Below are positions 15,313 to 23,200 of a DNA stretch of 64,000 nt, piece after piece; position 1 is the stretch's first letter; every line of letters starts with the position of its first letter. Both the position numbers and the translations under genes were made by a program. The DNA is taken from contig UQUM01000007.1 in NCBI GenBank assembly GCA_900544255.1, positions 10,085 to 74,084 of the forward strand, read 5' to 3'. Source of the stretch: an uncultured Sutterella sp. (GTDB taxonomy: Bacteria; Pseudomonadota; Gammaproteobacteria; Burkholderiales; Burkholderiaceae_F). A model generated the notes under the pieces. That model was not told the origin of the DNA, did no database searches, and was given only the letters and a program-made list of their open reading frames with translations.

Positions 15313-15746
15313 GGTCTCTCGTGCCGATCACCATCCGCTCCGGTGCTTGGGAAACGCTTCAGGACGCCGTATCTGACGTGCGTCGGACAGTGTTCGTCAA
15401 GGAGCAGGGCATTCTCCCCGAAAACGAATTCGACGACACGGATCCCGTCTGCACGCACTTTGCGGCTTTTGACGATGCAGGGCGCCCCGTCGGCTGCGCG
15501 AGACTCCTCCCCGACGGGCACATCGGCCGCGTTGCCGTCCTGAAACCGCAGCGAGGCCGCGGCACGGGACGGTTGATTTTGGAAACCGTCCTCACCTACG
15601 CCCGGAATCACGGTTTTTCCCGGGCAATCCTCAATGCACAGACGCAAGCCCGCGGGTTTTACGAAACTTTGGGATTCACGGCCTGCGGCGAACCTTTTGC
15701 CGAGTGCGGCATTCCTCACATCACGATGAGCCGGTCGCTTGCTTAA
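15309..15746 (+). CDS. GNAT-family N-acetyltransferase
   Basis: 145 residues from the ATG at 15309, which overlaps the thiF stop as ATGA. It has the GNAT core: VFVKEQGILPENEFDDTDP, then GRPVGCARLLPDGHIGRVAVLKPQRGRGTGRLIL, where RGRGTG is the acetyl-CoA pyrophosphate-binding loop (motif A), then ARGFYETLGF (motif B). It resembles ElaA/PhnO-like acetyltransferases of unknown substrate. The frame ends 4 bp inside the convergent patatin gene. Confidence 0.88.
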   Translation: MRSLVPITIRSGAWETLQDAVSDVRRTVFVKEQGILPENEFDDTDPVCTHFAAFDDAGRPVGCARLLPDGHIGRVAVLKPQRGRGTGRLILETVLTYARNHGFSRAILNAQTQARGFYETLGFTACGEPFAECGIPHITMSRSLA

Positions 15747-17971
15747 TGCAGGCGACCCCAGTAGAACATCAGTGAGTCTCCCACGCCGTAGGTTCGGCCC
15801 AACATCAGGTACATGGGGCCCACCCAAGTGTCCGCACCCACAAAAAGCGCGTTGGCGTGATGCCAATCGCTCTTGTGGTTTGAAAAGCCCGACGTGTGGT
15901 TGAACGCCCGGCCGGCTTCGTACGTCACCCCGGCATACGCCGCAATCCCTGCTTCCGCAAGTCCCGGGAAAATCTTACGCATCAGCATCAGCCGTCCCAC
16001 GGCAATCCGGTCCCCGGTAAATCGCCCCTCGGGGGTACCTGTGAGATTAAATGCGCCGCCCAAACGGAAATACCCGGGAATCGTGGCCTCACCTAAGCGC
16101 GCCGACAACAACCCCGACCAATTCTTATCAAACGCCGCCGGAACGTTGAGACTCGTCTCCCACACCGTATCAGTAAGGTTCCCCGTGACGCTCCCCGATT
16201 CGCTTTCGTGGAAAAGCCGCCGCACGTCGACCGTGAAATTCACGCCGCGCCGGGGGAAGTTGACGTTGTCCAACGTATCCACCGAAAGCGACGCTCCCAC
16301 AAAAGGTGCGTGAAGCCCATAGCCGCCCAGGTCTTCCCCGATGTCCTCACGGGTCTTATACCTCACCCAACCCGCGAAAACGTCCGCCGTTCCCACGCGT
16401 CCGAACTCATACCCCAGCGCCACGTCCGCCGTCTGCTGTTCGCGGATGTAACGCCCGTAGGGATGCTTTTCCGAAGGCGTCTCTGAATAAACATCAATGG
16501 GGGTGCGCTCAATTTCCAGGCGCGGCAACAGGTACCAGGACGAAGCAGCGCCCAAAGGCTGATACCACTCCGACTTAAGACGCCGTGTTTCCCCAAACTG
16601 CGCCTCATTGCGCCACTCGGCGCCCCAATCGTTCAACCACCCCCAGGTGTGCGCGAGAATCACATTGAAGTTCTGCGTACGTTCGGTATCAAACTGCACG
16701 TTGCCACCGAACCTGAGACTCGAATAACCCCAACTTTTTTCCTCGGGTTCAAAAACGAGCACTTCGGTATTGCGGGGGCCCGGCTCAAAGTGAAACGGCA
16801 CGCTTCTAAAGTCGCCGTCCGCCCAAATGCGCCGTGCCGCACGCGCCGCCCTTTCGTCCGTCACCGATTCGTCGATGTCCAAATCCGCATCCCGCACCAC
16901 TCGTTCGGGATTCACGGTTTTCAATCCGTCCACCCGCACGGACGACACGCGGTGCGCCGCCTCTTTATTGAGTCCCAACGCCACCTTCCTCTGCCACACC
17001 CGATAGTCTTCCGGTGTTACGCGATAGGCTTTCAATCGGTCTTTCACCGCCATCACCGCGTCATACCCCGCTTTCATGATGGCGTCGGCCTTCGCAAAAT
17101 CTCCCGACGTAAATTCGGAGAGATCGGGCGTAATGAGAAGATCCTTCTGACGAATGCTCTCAATCGACGCCTGCACGTTCTGTTCGGTGAGAATATTCAC
17201 CATCTGACCCATGACGCCCACGACGCTGTCCAATTTCTCGCGGCCGAAAAGCGGCGTTCCCACGTTGATCGCAATGACGCGCGTTGCCCCTAATTCGCGC
17301 GCCTCCGCTACCGGGAGATTGTCCGTGAGACCTCCGTCCACAAGGAGTGCATCCCCGAAGGGCACCGGCGCAAATGCCCCGGGAATCGACATCGACGCCC
17401 GCATCGCCTGCGCCAACGTTACGTTTTTAGAGAGCACCACCTTGGCCCCGGTAATAAGGTCAGTGGCCATTGCGGCGTAGGGAATGGAAAGATCCGAGAG
17501 ATTTTTCACATGGTTTACGGGCCGCGTGACGCGCGCCAGGAAAATATCGAGTTCCTGCGTCGGAACCACTCCGGAAGGAAACGACACCCCTGCAGGACTC
17601 ACACCGATTTCCGCATCACTGATGCCCTTGAGATCGTCCGCCTTACGGCGCCATGTGAGAGACGGCCTGTCCGCACGCGGCGCAAACATCTTGGCCCAGT
17701 CCACCCCGAGCGTAATCGCCCGAATTTCGTCCGCGCTGTACCCCGCGGCATAACCGCCTCCGACCATCGCACCCATGCTCGTCGCAGTAAGAATGTCCAC
17801 TCGAACGTTCAGTTCTTCCAGGGCTTTGAGGGCCCCGATATGCGCAAACCCGCGGGCACCGCCGCCCGATAAGACCAACGCGGTTTTTTCCGGCGCCGAC
17901 ACCGTTGCCGCCGTACCGATCACCGGCAGCAGAGCCGCCGCCAAAGAAAGAACATACAAAAACTGCCGCAT
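15743..17971 (-). CDS. Patatin-like phospholipase with C-terminal Omp85-type barrel (PlpD-like, type Vd)
   Basis: 742 residues. A signal peptide (about 1-22) is followed by a patatin domain (about 28-310) with oxyanion loop SGGGARGFAHIGAL, the nucleophile Ser in TATSMGAMVGGG (about 62-73) and the catalytic Asp in VDGGLTDNLP. A POTRA-like stretch follows (about 340-400), then a beta-barrel of the Omp85/TpsB kind (about 420-742) with WRNEAQF, TVDVRRLF and alternating strands. This layout matches type Vd autotransporters such as Pseudomonas PlpD, which move a lipase to the cell surface. The protein ends in RLH, not in a canonical aromatic residue. Start: ATG 17971, with GGGAG upstream. Confidence 0.88.
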   Translation of the reverse strand: MRQFLYVLSLAAALLPVIGTAATVSAPEKTALVLSGGGARGFAHIGALKALEELNVRVDILTATSMGAMVGGGYAAGYSADEIRAITLGVDWAKMFAPRADRPSLTWRRKADDLKGISDAEIGVSPAGVSFPSGVVPTQELDIFLARVTRPVNHVKNLSDLSIPYAAMATDLITGAKVVLSKNVTLAQAMRASMSIPGAFAPVPFGDALLVDGGLTDNLPVAEARELGATRVIAINVGTPLFGREKLDSVVGVMGQMVNILTEQNVQASIESIRQKDLLITPDLSEFTSGDFAKADAIMKAGYDAVMAVKDRLKAYRVTPEDYRVWQRKVALGLNKEAAHRVSSVRVDGLKTVNPERVVRDADLDIDESVTDERAARAARRIWADGDFRSVPFHFEPGPRNTEVLVFEPEEKSWGYSSLRFGGNVQFDTERTQNFNVILAHTWGWLNDWGAEWRNEAQFGETRRLKSEWYQPLGAASSWYLLPRLEIERTPIDVYSETPSEKHPYGRYIREQQTADVALGYEFGRVGTADVFAGWVRYKTREDIGEDLGGYGLHAPFVGASLSVDTLDNVNFPRRGVNFTVDVRRLFHESESGSVTGNLTDTVWETSLNVPAAFDKNWSGLLSARLGEATIPGYFRLGGAFNLTGTPEGRFTGDRIAVGRLMLMRKIFPGLAEAGIAAYAGVTYEAGRAFNHTSGFSNHKSDWHHANALFVGADTWVGPMYLMLGRTYGVGDSLMFYWGRLH

Positions 17972-18188
17972 CACTCAGGCTCCCAAGACGATTTGTCGTC
18001 AATCTTAACGAATCTCGTCCGACTGCTCGTCGTCCCGGCAATTCTTAAGAAAACCGTCAGCCGCACCAAATGAGTGCACGACTGCCGCGTTCTACTGCAC
18101 CGAAAAGGCGCTATCCCTCAAGTCCTCGTCTATTTCTTCCGATCTAGGTCTTTTGAGAATTGCTTTGTTTTTACACGTTTTTATTTTT

Positions 18189-18204
18189 TGGCACGGTTTT
18201 TGCA
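18189..18204 (+). promoter_or_regulatory. Sigma-54 (RpoN) promoter of gltIJKL
   Basis: The sequence TGGCACGG-TTTT-TTGCA-type element fits the -24/-12 consensus at every defined position (GG at 18190-18191, GC at 18202-18203, ten bases between). It lies 86 bp upstream of the gltI start. Two TGCAC half sites at 18075-18079 and 18096-18100 lie where an NtrC-type enhancer could be. The Escherichia coli gltIJKL operon is known to be sigma-54 dependent, which agrees. Confidence 0.8.
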
Positions 18205-18289
18205 GTTCTTTTATTAAGCCGTTTCGGTGCTTTCTTGGGAAACCCCGGCATCGAACAAAGTAAAACAACAACCTTTCGGAGATTTGATC

Positions 18290-19189
18290 ATGAGAAAAAC
18301 GCTTCTGGCCGTCCTCGTCACCGCCGCCGCTTTTTGTTCTGCCGCCGGCGCCGCCGAATTAACCGGTACCCTGAAAAAGGTGGCGGATACCGGCGAAATC
18401 ACGCTCGGCTACCGTGAATCCTCGGTTCCCTTCTCCTACCTCAACAACGACGGCAAACCCGTAGGCTATGCCACCGAAATCTGCAAGAAAGTCGCGGAAG
18501 CCGTCAAGGTAGCGGTAAAGAACCCGAACCTTAAGGTGAATTACCAGCCCATCACGTCCGCCAACCGTATCCCTCTGCTGCAGAACGGTACGATCGATAT
18601 TGAATGCGGTTCCACCACCAATTCCAAGGAACGCCAGAAGCAGGCCGCTTTCGGCAACACGTACTTCGTCATTTCCGTGACGGCTGCCGTTAAGAAGGAT
18701 TCCGGCATCAACAATCTCACGGATCTCAAGGGAAAGACCGTCACGATGACCTCGGGCACCACGGCCGTACCGCTTTTGAAGAATTACGCCAAGGAAAAGG
18801 GTTTTAAGTTCCGTCCGCTTCTTACCAAAGACTTTGCAGAATCGATGCAGCTCGTCGCTGCGGGACGAGCGTCTGCCTTCGTGATCGACGACATTCTGCT
18901 CGCCGGTCAGATTGCGAACCTGCCGCACCCGGAAAACTACAAGATCCTCACGGGCAAGGTGAATTCTTTGGGCGTCGAACCCTACGGACCGATGTTTCGT
19001 AAAGACGATCCGCAGTTCAAGGCCTTGGTCGACAAGACGCTCGCCGACATGATGGCTTCGGGCGAAATGGAAGCACTTTATAAGACGTGGTTCACCCAGC
19101 CCATTCCCCCGAAGAACATCAACATGAATTTCCCGATGAACGACATGACGCGGAATGCCTTTAAGAACCCCAATTCCGACGGTATTTAA
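18290..19189 (+). CDS. gltI: Glutamate/aspartate ABC transporter substrate-binding protein
   Basis: 299 residues from the ATG at 18290, with GGAG upstream and a signal peptide (about 1-23, cut after AGA). It closely resembles E. coli GltI: LTGTLKKVADTGEITLGYRESSVPFSYL near the mature start, then SANRIPLLQNGTIDIECGSTTN, LKGKTVTMTSGTTA, FVIDDILLAGQ, RKDDPQFKALVDKTL and the tail IPPKNINMNF. The periplasmic protein binds Glu/Asp and delivers it to GltJK. A stable hairpin right after the stop probably gives this gene more mRNA than the rest of the operon. Transcription most likely starts at the sigma-54 promoter. Confidence 0.94.
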   Translation: MRKTLLAVLVTAAAFCSAAGAAELTGTLKKVADTGEITLGYRESSVPFSYLNNDGKPVGYATEICKKVAEAVKVAVKNPNLKVNYQPITSANRIPLLQNGTIDIECGSTTNSKERQKQAAFGNTYFVISVTAAVKKDSGINNLTDLKGKTVTMTSGTTAVPLLKNYAKEKGFKFRPLLTKDFAESMQLVAAGRASAFVIDDILLAGQIANLPHPENYKILTGKVNSLGVEPYGPMFRKDDPQFKALVDKTLADMMASGEMEALYKTWFTQPIPPKNINMNFPMNDMTRNAFKNPNSDGI

Positions 19190-19198
19190 TTCCGCCCC

Positions 19199-19235
19199 GC
19201 CGCCTGAAACGCCCTCCCCCGGTTTTTCAGGCGGC
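19199..19235 (+). promoter_or_regulatory. Strong hairpin in the gltI-gltJ gap
   Basis: Eleven-bp perfect stem (GCCGCCTGAAA at 19199-19209, TTTCAGGCGGC at 19225-19235) just after the gltI stop. No T run follows on the plus strand, so it is more likely an mRNA-stabilising or processing hairpin than a full terminator. In E. coli the same gap yields the small RNA SroC; whether an RNA is made here is unknown. Confidence 0.65.
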
Positions 19236-19264
19236 TTACCCCCATAAAAAAGAGGCGCCTACGT

Positions 19265-19996
19265 ATGTTTTCGGTTGATTGGTCGGTATTTAACGAACCG
19301 GCGCTCCTGGACGATAATTCCTGGCTCATCTACATCCTGAACGGTCTCGGCTGGACGGTGTCGCTTGCCGCCGCTTCCTTCATGCTCGCACTCGTCGCGG
19401 GCATTCTCATCGGCACGGCCTCCACCCTTAAAAACCGCCCGATCCTGCACGCCTTCACCACGGGCTGGGTCGAACTTTTCCGCAACATTCCGCTCATCGT
19501 TCAAATCTTTCTTTGGTTCTTCGTCATCCCGGAATTTATTCCGCCGATGAAAACCTGGATGATTGAAAATGATCCGGTCTGCGGCCAGTTTCTTTCAGCG
19601 TTCCTCTGCCTAGGGCTTTTTACGTCGGCGCGCTTAGCAGAACAGATCCGCAGTGGCATTGACAGCCTGCCGCCGGGGCAGTTAAACGCCGCCAAAGCCA
19701 TCGGCTTTACGGAAAGCCAAGCGTACCGCTACGTCATTCTTCCCCTCGCGCTGCGGCTCGTACTCCCGCCGATGACGAACGAAGCGATGAACCTCGTGAA
19801 AAACACCTCCATCGCGCTTACGATCGGTCTTTCCGAAGTCACGATGCGCTCGCAGGAAATGGGAGAAGCGACCTTTCAGTACTTTGCCGCGTTTACGCTC
19901 GCCACGGCTTGCTACGTCGTCGTGACGCTCGTCGTCAACGTTCTCATGCGCACGATTGAAAAGAAAACTGCGCTTGTGGGTTTCATGGCGCACTGA
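19265..19996 (+). CDS. gltJ: Glutamate/aspartate ABC transporter permease
   Basis: 243 residues with the HisM/GlnP-type permease pattern: about five hydrophobic segments and the EAA loop LAEQIRSGIDSLPPGQLNAAKAIGFTESQAYRYVILPLALR at about 120-160, which docks to the ATPase GltL. GWVELFRNIPLIVQIFLWFFVIPEFIPPMK matches the GltJ-specific region. It forms an inner-membrane heterodimer with GltK, encoded 15 bp downstream. Confidence 0.92.
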   Translation: MFSVDWSVFNEPALLDDNSWLIYILNGLGWTVSLAAASFMLALVAGILIGTASTLKNRPILHAFTTGWVELFRNIPLIVQIFLWFFVIPEFIPPMKTWMIENDPVCGQFLSAFLCLGLFTSARLAEQIRSGIDSLPPGQLNAAKAIGFTESQAYRYVILPLALRLVLPPMTNEAMNLVKNTSIALTIGLSEVTMRSQEMGEATFQYFAAFTLATACYVVVTLVVNVLMRTIEKKTALVGFMAH

Positions 19997-20011
19997 TGGG
20001 GAAACAGAGTC

Positions 20012-20698
20012 ATGTTCAACATTGATTTTTCGTCCGTTACGAATTCCTGGCGTTTCCTTCTAGACGGAGCGTCCTTTACGCTCGAACTCACGCTCGTTGC
20101 CGTCACCGGGGGGCTTCTTCTCGGCACCCTGATTGCCGTTGCTCGGCTTTCTCATAAGTGGTGGCTCAAAACGCTGGCCTCAGCGTACGTGAACGCCATC
20201 CGCTCTGTTCCCCTCGTTCTGCTCCTTTTTTGGGTGTTTTTCTTGATGCCTGAGCTCCTGCGGTACCTTGTGGGCGCATCGCGACCGATAACGGTTGAGG
20301 CCTCCGTTTCCGCCATGGTGACGTTTGTCGTCTTTGAAGCAGCGTACTTTGCAGAAATCATCCGCGCCGGCATCGGCAGCATCAAGTCCGGGCAGCTCGC
20401 GGCCGCAGCGGCCTTGGGGCTCAACTACGCGCAGACCATGCGTTTCGTGATCCTGCCACAGGCCGTAAAACACATGCTTCCCGTACTTTTAACTCAGGTA
20501 ATTGTCGTTTTTCAGGATACGAGCTTGGTCTACGTCATAAGTGCCAACGATTTCCTGGGCGCTTGTTCTAAAATAGCGCAGCGCGACAGCCAGCTCATAT
20601 TGATGTATCTTTTGGCGGCTGTGGTTTATCTCACGGTATCGCTTGCCCTTTCCCGCAGCGTGCGCCGATTTGAAAAACGCGGCGCCCTCCCCCACTAA
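20012..20698 (+). CDS. gltK: Glutamate/aspartate ABC transporter permease
   Basis: 228 residues, second membrane subunit. The EAA loop [39 protein letters not shown] is at about 112-150, and [17 protein letters not shown] follows, a stretch characteristic of GltK/GlnP. Hydrophobic segments flank both. Together with GltJ it forms the channel through which Glu/Asp cross the inner membrane. It sits between gltJ and gltL with gaps of 15 and 23 bp. Confidence 0.92.
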   Translation: MFNIDFSSVTNSWRFLLDGASFTLELTLVAVTGGLLLGTLIAVARLSHKWWLKTLASAYVNAIRSVPLVLLLFWVFFLMPELLRYLVGASRPITVEASVSAMVTFVVFEAAYFAEIIRAGIGSIKSGQLAAAAALGLNYAQTMRFVILPQAVKHMLPVLLTQVIVVFQDTSLVYVISANDFLGACSKIAQRDSQLILMYLLAAVVYLTVSLALSRSVRRFEKRGALPH

Positions 20699-20721
20699 GT
20701 AAGAATTTAGGATATTTTCCA

Positions 20722-21456
20722 ATGCCGATGATTGACATCAAGAACGTGAGCAAGTGGTACGGCTCATTTCAGGTTTTGAAAGATTGCTCCACGTCCGTGG
20801 AAAAGGGCGAAGTCGTGGTGGTCTGCGGTCCCTCCGGTTCCGGCAAATCCACACTCATCAAGACGGTAAACGCTCTTGAACCCTTCCAGCAGGGCGAAAT
20901 CATTGTGGACGGCGTCAACGTGGGGGATCCCAAGACCGATCTGCCCAAGTTGCGCAGTCACGTCGGGATGGTGTTCCAGCATTTCGAACTCTTCCCGCAC
21001 CTTTCCATTATCGACAACCTCACCCTCGCGCAGATGAAGGTGTTGGGGCGCGGCCGCGAAGAAGCGACTGAAAAAGGCCTGAAGCTTCTTGACCGCGTGG
21101 GGCTTTTAAAGCATGCTCCTAAGTTCCCGGGGCAGCTCTCGGGCGGTCAACAGCAGCGCGTCGCCATCGCCCGTGCCCTCACGATGGATCCCAACTGCAT
21201 GCTCTTTGACGAACCGACGTCGGCACTTGACCCCGAAATGATCAACGAAGTGCTCGACGTGATGGTGAGCCTTGCAAAAGAAGGCATGACGATGATGGTC
21301 GTCACGCACGAAATGGGCTTTGCCCGCAAGGTTGCCGACCGCGTGGTCTTCATGGAAGCAGGGCAGATTTTGGAAGACAGCCCGAAGGAACGGTTCTTTG
21401 TGGAACCCACGAGCGAACGCGCCAAGCAGTTCCTCTCGAAGATCATTTCGCACTGA
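20722..21456 (+). CDS. gltL: Glutamate/aspartate ABC transporter ATPase
   Basis: 244 residues. Walker [10 protein letters not shown] at about 38-46, Q-loop FQHFELFPH at about 86-94, signature [15 protein letters not shown] at about 138-152, Walker [14 protein letters not shown] at about 158-170 and the switch His in VVTHEMGFA. It powers GltJK. It is the last gene of the operon and is followed by a hairpin at 21481-21507. Confidence 0.93.
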   Translation: MPMIDIKNVSKWYGSFQVLKDCSTSVEKGEVVVVCGPSGSGKSTLIKTVNALEPFQQGEIIVDGVNVGDPKTDLPKLRSHVGMVFQHFELFPHLSIIDNLTLAQMKVLGRGREEATEKGLKLLDRVGLLKHAPKFPGQLSGGQQQRVAIARALTMDPNCMLFDEPTSALDPEMINEVLDVMVSLAKEGMTMMVVTHEMGFARKVADRVVFMEAGQILEDSPKERFFVEPTSERAKQFLSKIISH

Positions 21457-21480
21457 TTCCCGGTTCCGGAATCTCACGAG

Positions 21481-21510
21481 CGGCAGGGCGTTTCGGCGCT
21501 TCTGCCGTTT
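21481..21510 (+). terminator. Terminator after gltL
   Basis: CGGCAG (21481-21486) pairs with CTGCCG (21502-21507), with partial extra pairing inside, followed by TTTTC. It lies 24 bp after the gltL stop and 3 bp before the end of the convergent hipA gene. Confidence 0.6.
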
Positions 21511-21512
21511 TC

Positions 21513-22721
21513 TTATCGGGGGAACTCGAACCGCACCGCTACCGGCACTTTGACGCCATATTGTCTCGCCAACTCGGGGTATTGAGCCACCGCCGTGCAG
21601 ACTTCTCCTAAAGCGGTTTTCACTTCCCGCGACGACAAATCGAACATGCCGGCCAACGCCAGGAAGTCATCGACTCGGGGATTCTTTCCTTTTCCCAACA
21701 GCGCCGTCATATGCTCACCGCCCATTCCTGCGGCCGTCACCATGTCGTACGCCGGCGAAACCTGCCAAGCTCCCGAGCTATTCATCAGGAAAGAAAAGTT
21801 CTTCGCATGGTCGTCATTATTCCAGATTAAGAAATTAAACGCACACCGTTTTATCTGCTCCACCAACGCTTCTTTCCCTGCCACCAAACGCTGCGTCAAC
21901 GCCAAAATCGACTGGTAGTCCAAACAGGGCGTCCGAAAATCGCAATCCAAAAGTCCGGCGGCCGTCGCCATGTGCAGTTTTCCTTTCTCATTTCGGTCAA
22001 ACCGCCGAATGCCGAACCATCCCGGCACTTTCGTCGACTCAAAAAGCTGAGTTTCCGTCACCGAAATTCCGGCTGCCCGCATCAATTCCGAGCAAATGAA
22101 TTCCTGCACGCCTTGATCCCAGTCGTTCGAAGCACTGTGAAACTTAATGAGCCACGGTGAAAACCCGGGTTCCGGCATCATGCCCCGCCGCAATTCACCG
22201 CTGCCGTCATCGGCAACCAAACAGACAATCTTCGGACGAGCACCACCGGAAGAACCGTTGAGCGAACTCAATTGATCCAACACACCGGTATCCGACGCTT
22301 CCGACAAAACCCGATCTACATTGTCCGCCAACGTATCCAACCGAATGCTCTGCGGTTCAAAAGCTTCCAAACGCGTTTCCGGTTCGTATTCGAGGGCTCC
22401 CATTCCCTGGCTTCCGACCCAACACAATCGTTCCAACGGCGAAATTTCCGTCAACCGGCGCCCCTTTCTTTTGAGTTGCCGATCCAACAGCAAATTTCCC
22501 CAGCCGTCAGTAAGGCTGTCGGCGACGATGCCCGGCAGTCCGTCGTTAAGGCGTTGGTTCCCCTGCCAAACCCGGGAACTCGTCGGCAACGCCACGGGCG
22601 ATAACGGCAACGGGGAAACAATAAAATCGTCCGTATATTGAAAACGAATCCCCATTTCGTCGTCGAGCATTCCTACCTTTCGACGTTTCCCTTCGCAATT
22701 CAAAAACACGCTGACTTTCAT
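21513..22721 (-). CDS. hipA: HipA-family Ser/Thr kinase toxin
   Basis: 402 residues, slightly shorter than E. coli HipA. The Gly-rich autophosphorylation/P-loop GSSGGARPK is at 156-164, WLIKF at 190-194 holds the ATP-binding Lys, GIRRFDR is at 237-243, the catalytic loop FLIWNNDDHAKNFSF is at 297-311 and the Mg-binding SPAYD at 322-326. HipA kinases of the well-studied type phosphorylate glutamyl-tRNA synthetase and halt translation; the target here is unknown. The start overlaps the hipB stop (ATGA). N-terminal residues 1-90 match the HipA N-subdomain 1 (LPTSSRVWQGNQRLNDGLPGIVADSLTDGWG). All key residues seem present, so it is probably active. Confidence 0.92.
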   Translation of the reverse strand: MKVSVFLNCEGKRRKVGMLDDEMGIRFQYTDDFIVSPLPLSPVALPTSSRVWQGNQRLNDGLPGIVADSLTDGWGNLLLDRQLKRKGRRLTEISPLERLCWVGSQGMGALEYEPETRLEAFEPQSIRLDTLADNVDRVLSEASDTGVLDQLSSLNGSSGGARPKIVCLVADDGSGELRRGMMPEPGFSPWLIKFHSASNDWDQGVQEFICSELMRAAGISVTETQLFESTKVPGWFGIRRFDRNEKGKLHMATAAGLLDCDFRTPCLDYQSILALTQRLVAGKEALVEQIKRCAFNFLIWNNDDHAKNFSFLMNSSGAWQVSPAYDMVTAAGMGGEHMTALLGKGKNPRVDDFLALAGMFDLSSREVKTALGEVCTAVAQYPELARQYGVKVPVAVRFEFPR

Positions 22722-23032
22722 GCCTTTTTCCTCCTCTGAGAGGCCCGTTTCCTTTCCTTGGGTTTCGGCGCAAACAAATCGATCGCCGGCGGCTCCTCAA
22801 ATACCGAGGCAAAATCACCGGCTTTGCTGACGACGATTGCCAGATTGACCAATCCCTTCAAAGAAATATCGCCGGTCGTTTCGAATTTTCGTACGCTGGC
22901 CAACGACACGCCCGAACGCTGCGCCACGTCTTTCTGGGACAAATTTTGTGCCAACCGAACTTTCCGGAACCGTTCCGCCATCTCCAGTCGAATCACCCGG
23001 GGCGGCTTCAGATTTTCAATGAGACGGTTCAT
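22718..23032 (-). CDS. hipB: HipB-like XRE-family antitoxin
   Basis: 104 residues from the ATG at 23030-23032, preceded by AAGGGA. A helix-turn-helix (about 20-75) has EMAERFRKVRLAQNLSQKDVAQRSGVSLASVRKFETTGDISLKGLVNLA. A basic tail (PKPKERKRASQRRKKA) follows. HipB proteins bind HipA, block its kinase and repress the hipBA promoter; inverted repeats at 23063-23122 just upstream fit that role. Longer than typical short HipB, mainly because of the tail. Confidence 0.88.
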   Translation of the reverse strand: MNRLIENLKPPRVIRLEMAERFRKVRLAQNLSQKDVAQRSGVSLASVRKFETTGDISLKGLVNLAIVVSKAGDFASVFEEPPAIDLFAPKPKERKRASQRRKKA

Positions 23033-23062
23033 GGCATTCCCTTCGATTCCGCAAAACAACAA

Positions 23063-23122
23063 CTGCTACTATAGCAGCGATTATGGTCGATTTAAGCACT
23101 TTAGTGCTACATAGATAGCACT
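23063..23122 (-). promoter_or_regulatory. Candidate hipBA operator/promoter region
   Basis: Three AGCACT/AGTGCT half sites lie at 23095-23100, 23103-23108 and 23117-23122; the last two form the inverted repeat AGTGCTA-N6-TAGCACT. A second inverted repeat CTGCTA-N3-TAGCAG is at 23063-23077, beside a TATAG-rich stretch that could be the -10. It begins 30 bp upstream of hipB. Repression by the HipAB complex is inferred from family behaviour. Confidence 0.6.
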
Positions 23123-23149
23123 TACTGTTTGTTGCGTTGCTGACAAAAA

Positions 23150-23179
23150 CAGCCGTTGATCCCGACGAACCAACGGCTG
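23150..23179 (-). terminator. Terminator after lptG
   Basis: CAGCCGTTG (23150-23158) pairs exactly with CAACGGCTG (23171-23179); T runs follow on both strands (TTTTT on the minus strand). It lies 21 bp after the lptG stop and insulates hipBA from lptFG. Confidence 0.8.
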
Positions 23180-23200
23180 CTTTTTTAGCTTTTCAAAGCG

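Noticed and set aside
16649..17293. 214-codon plus-strand frame inside the patatin gene
   Set aside because: Antisense shadow, His/Arg-rich, no recognisable domain.
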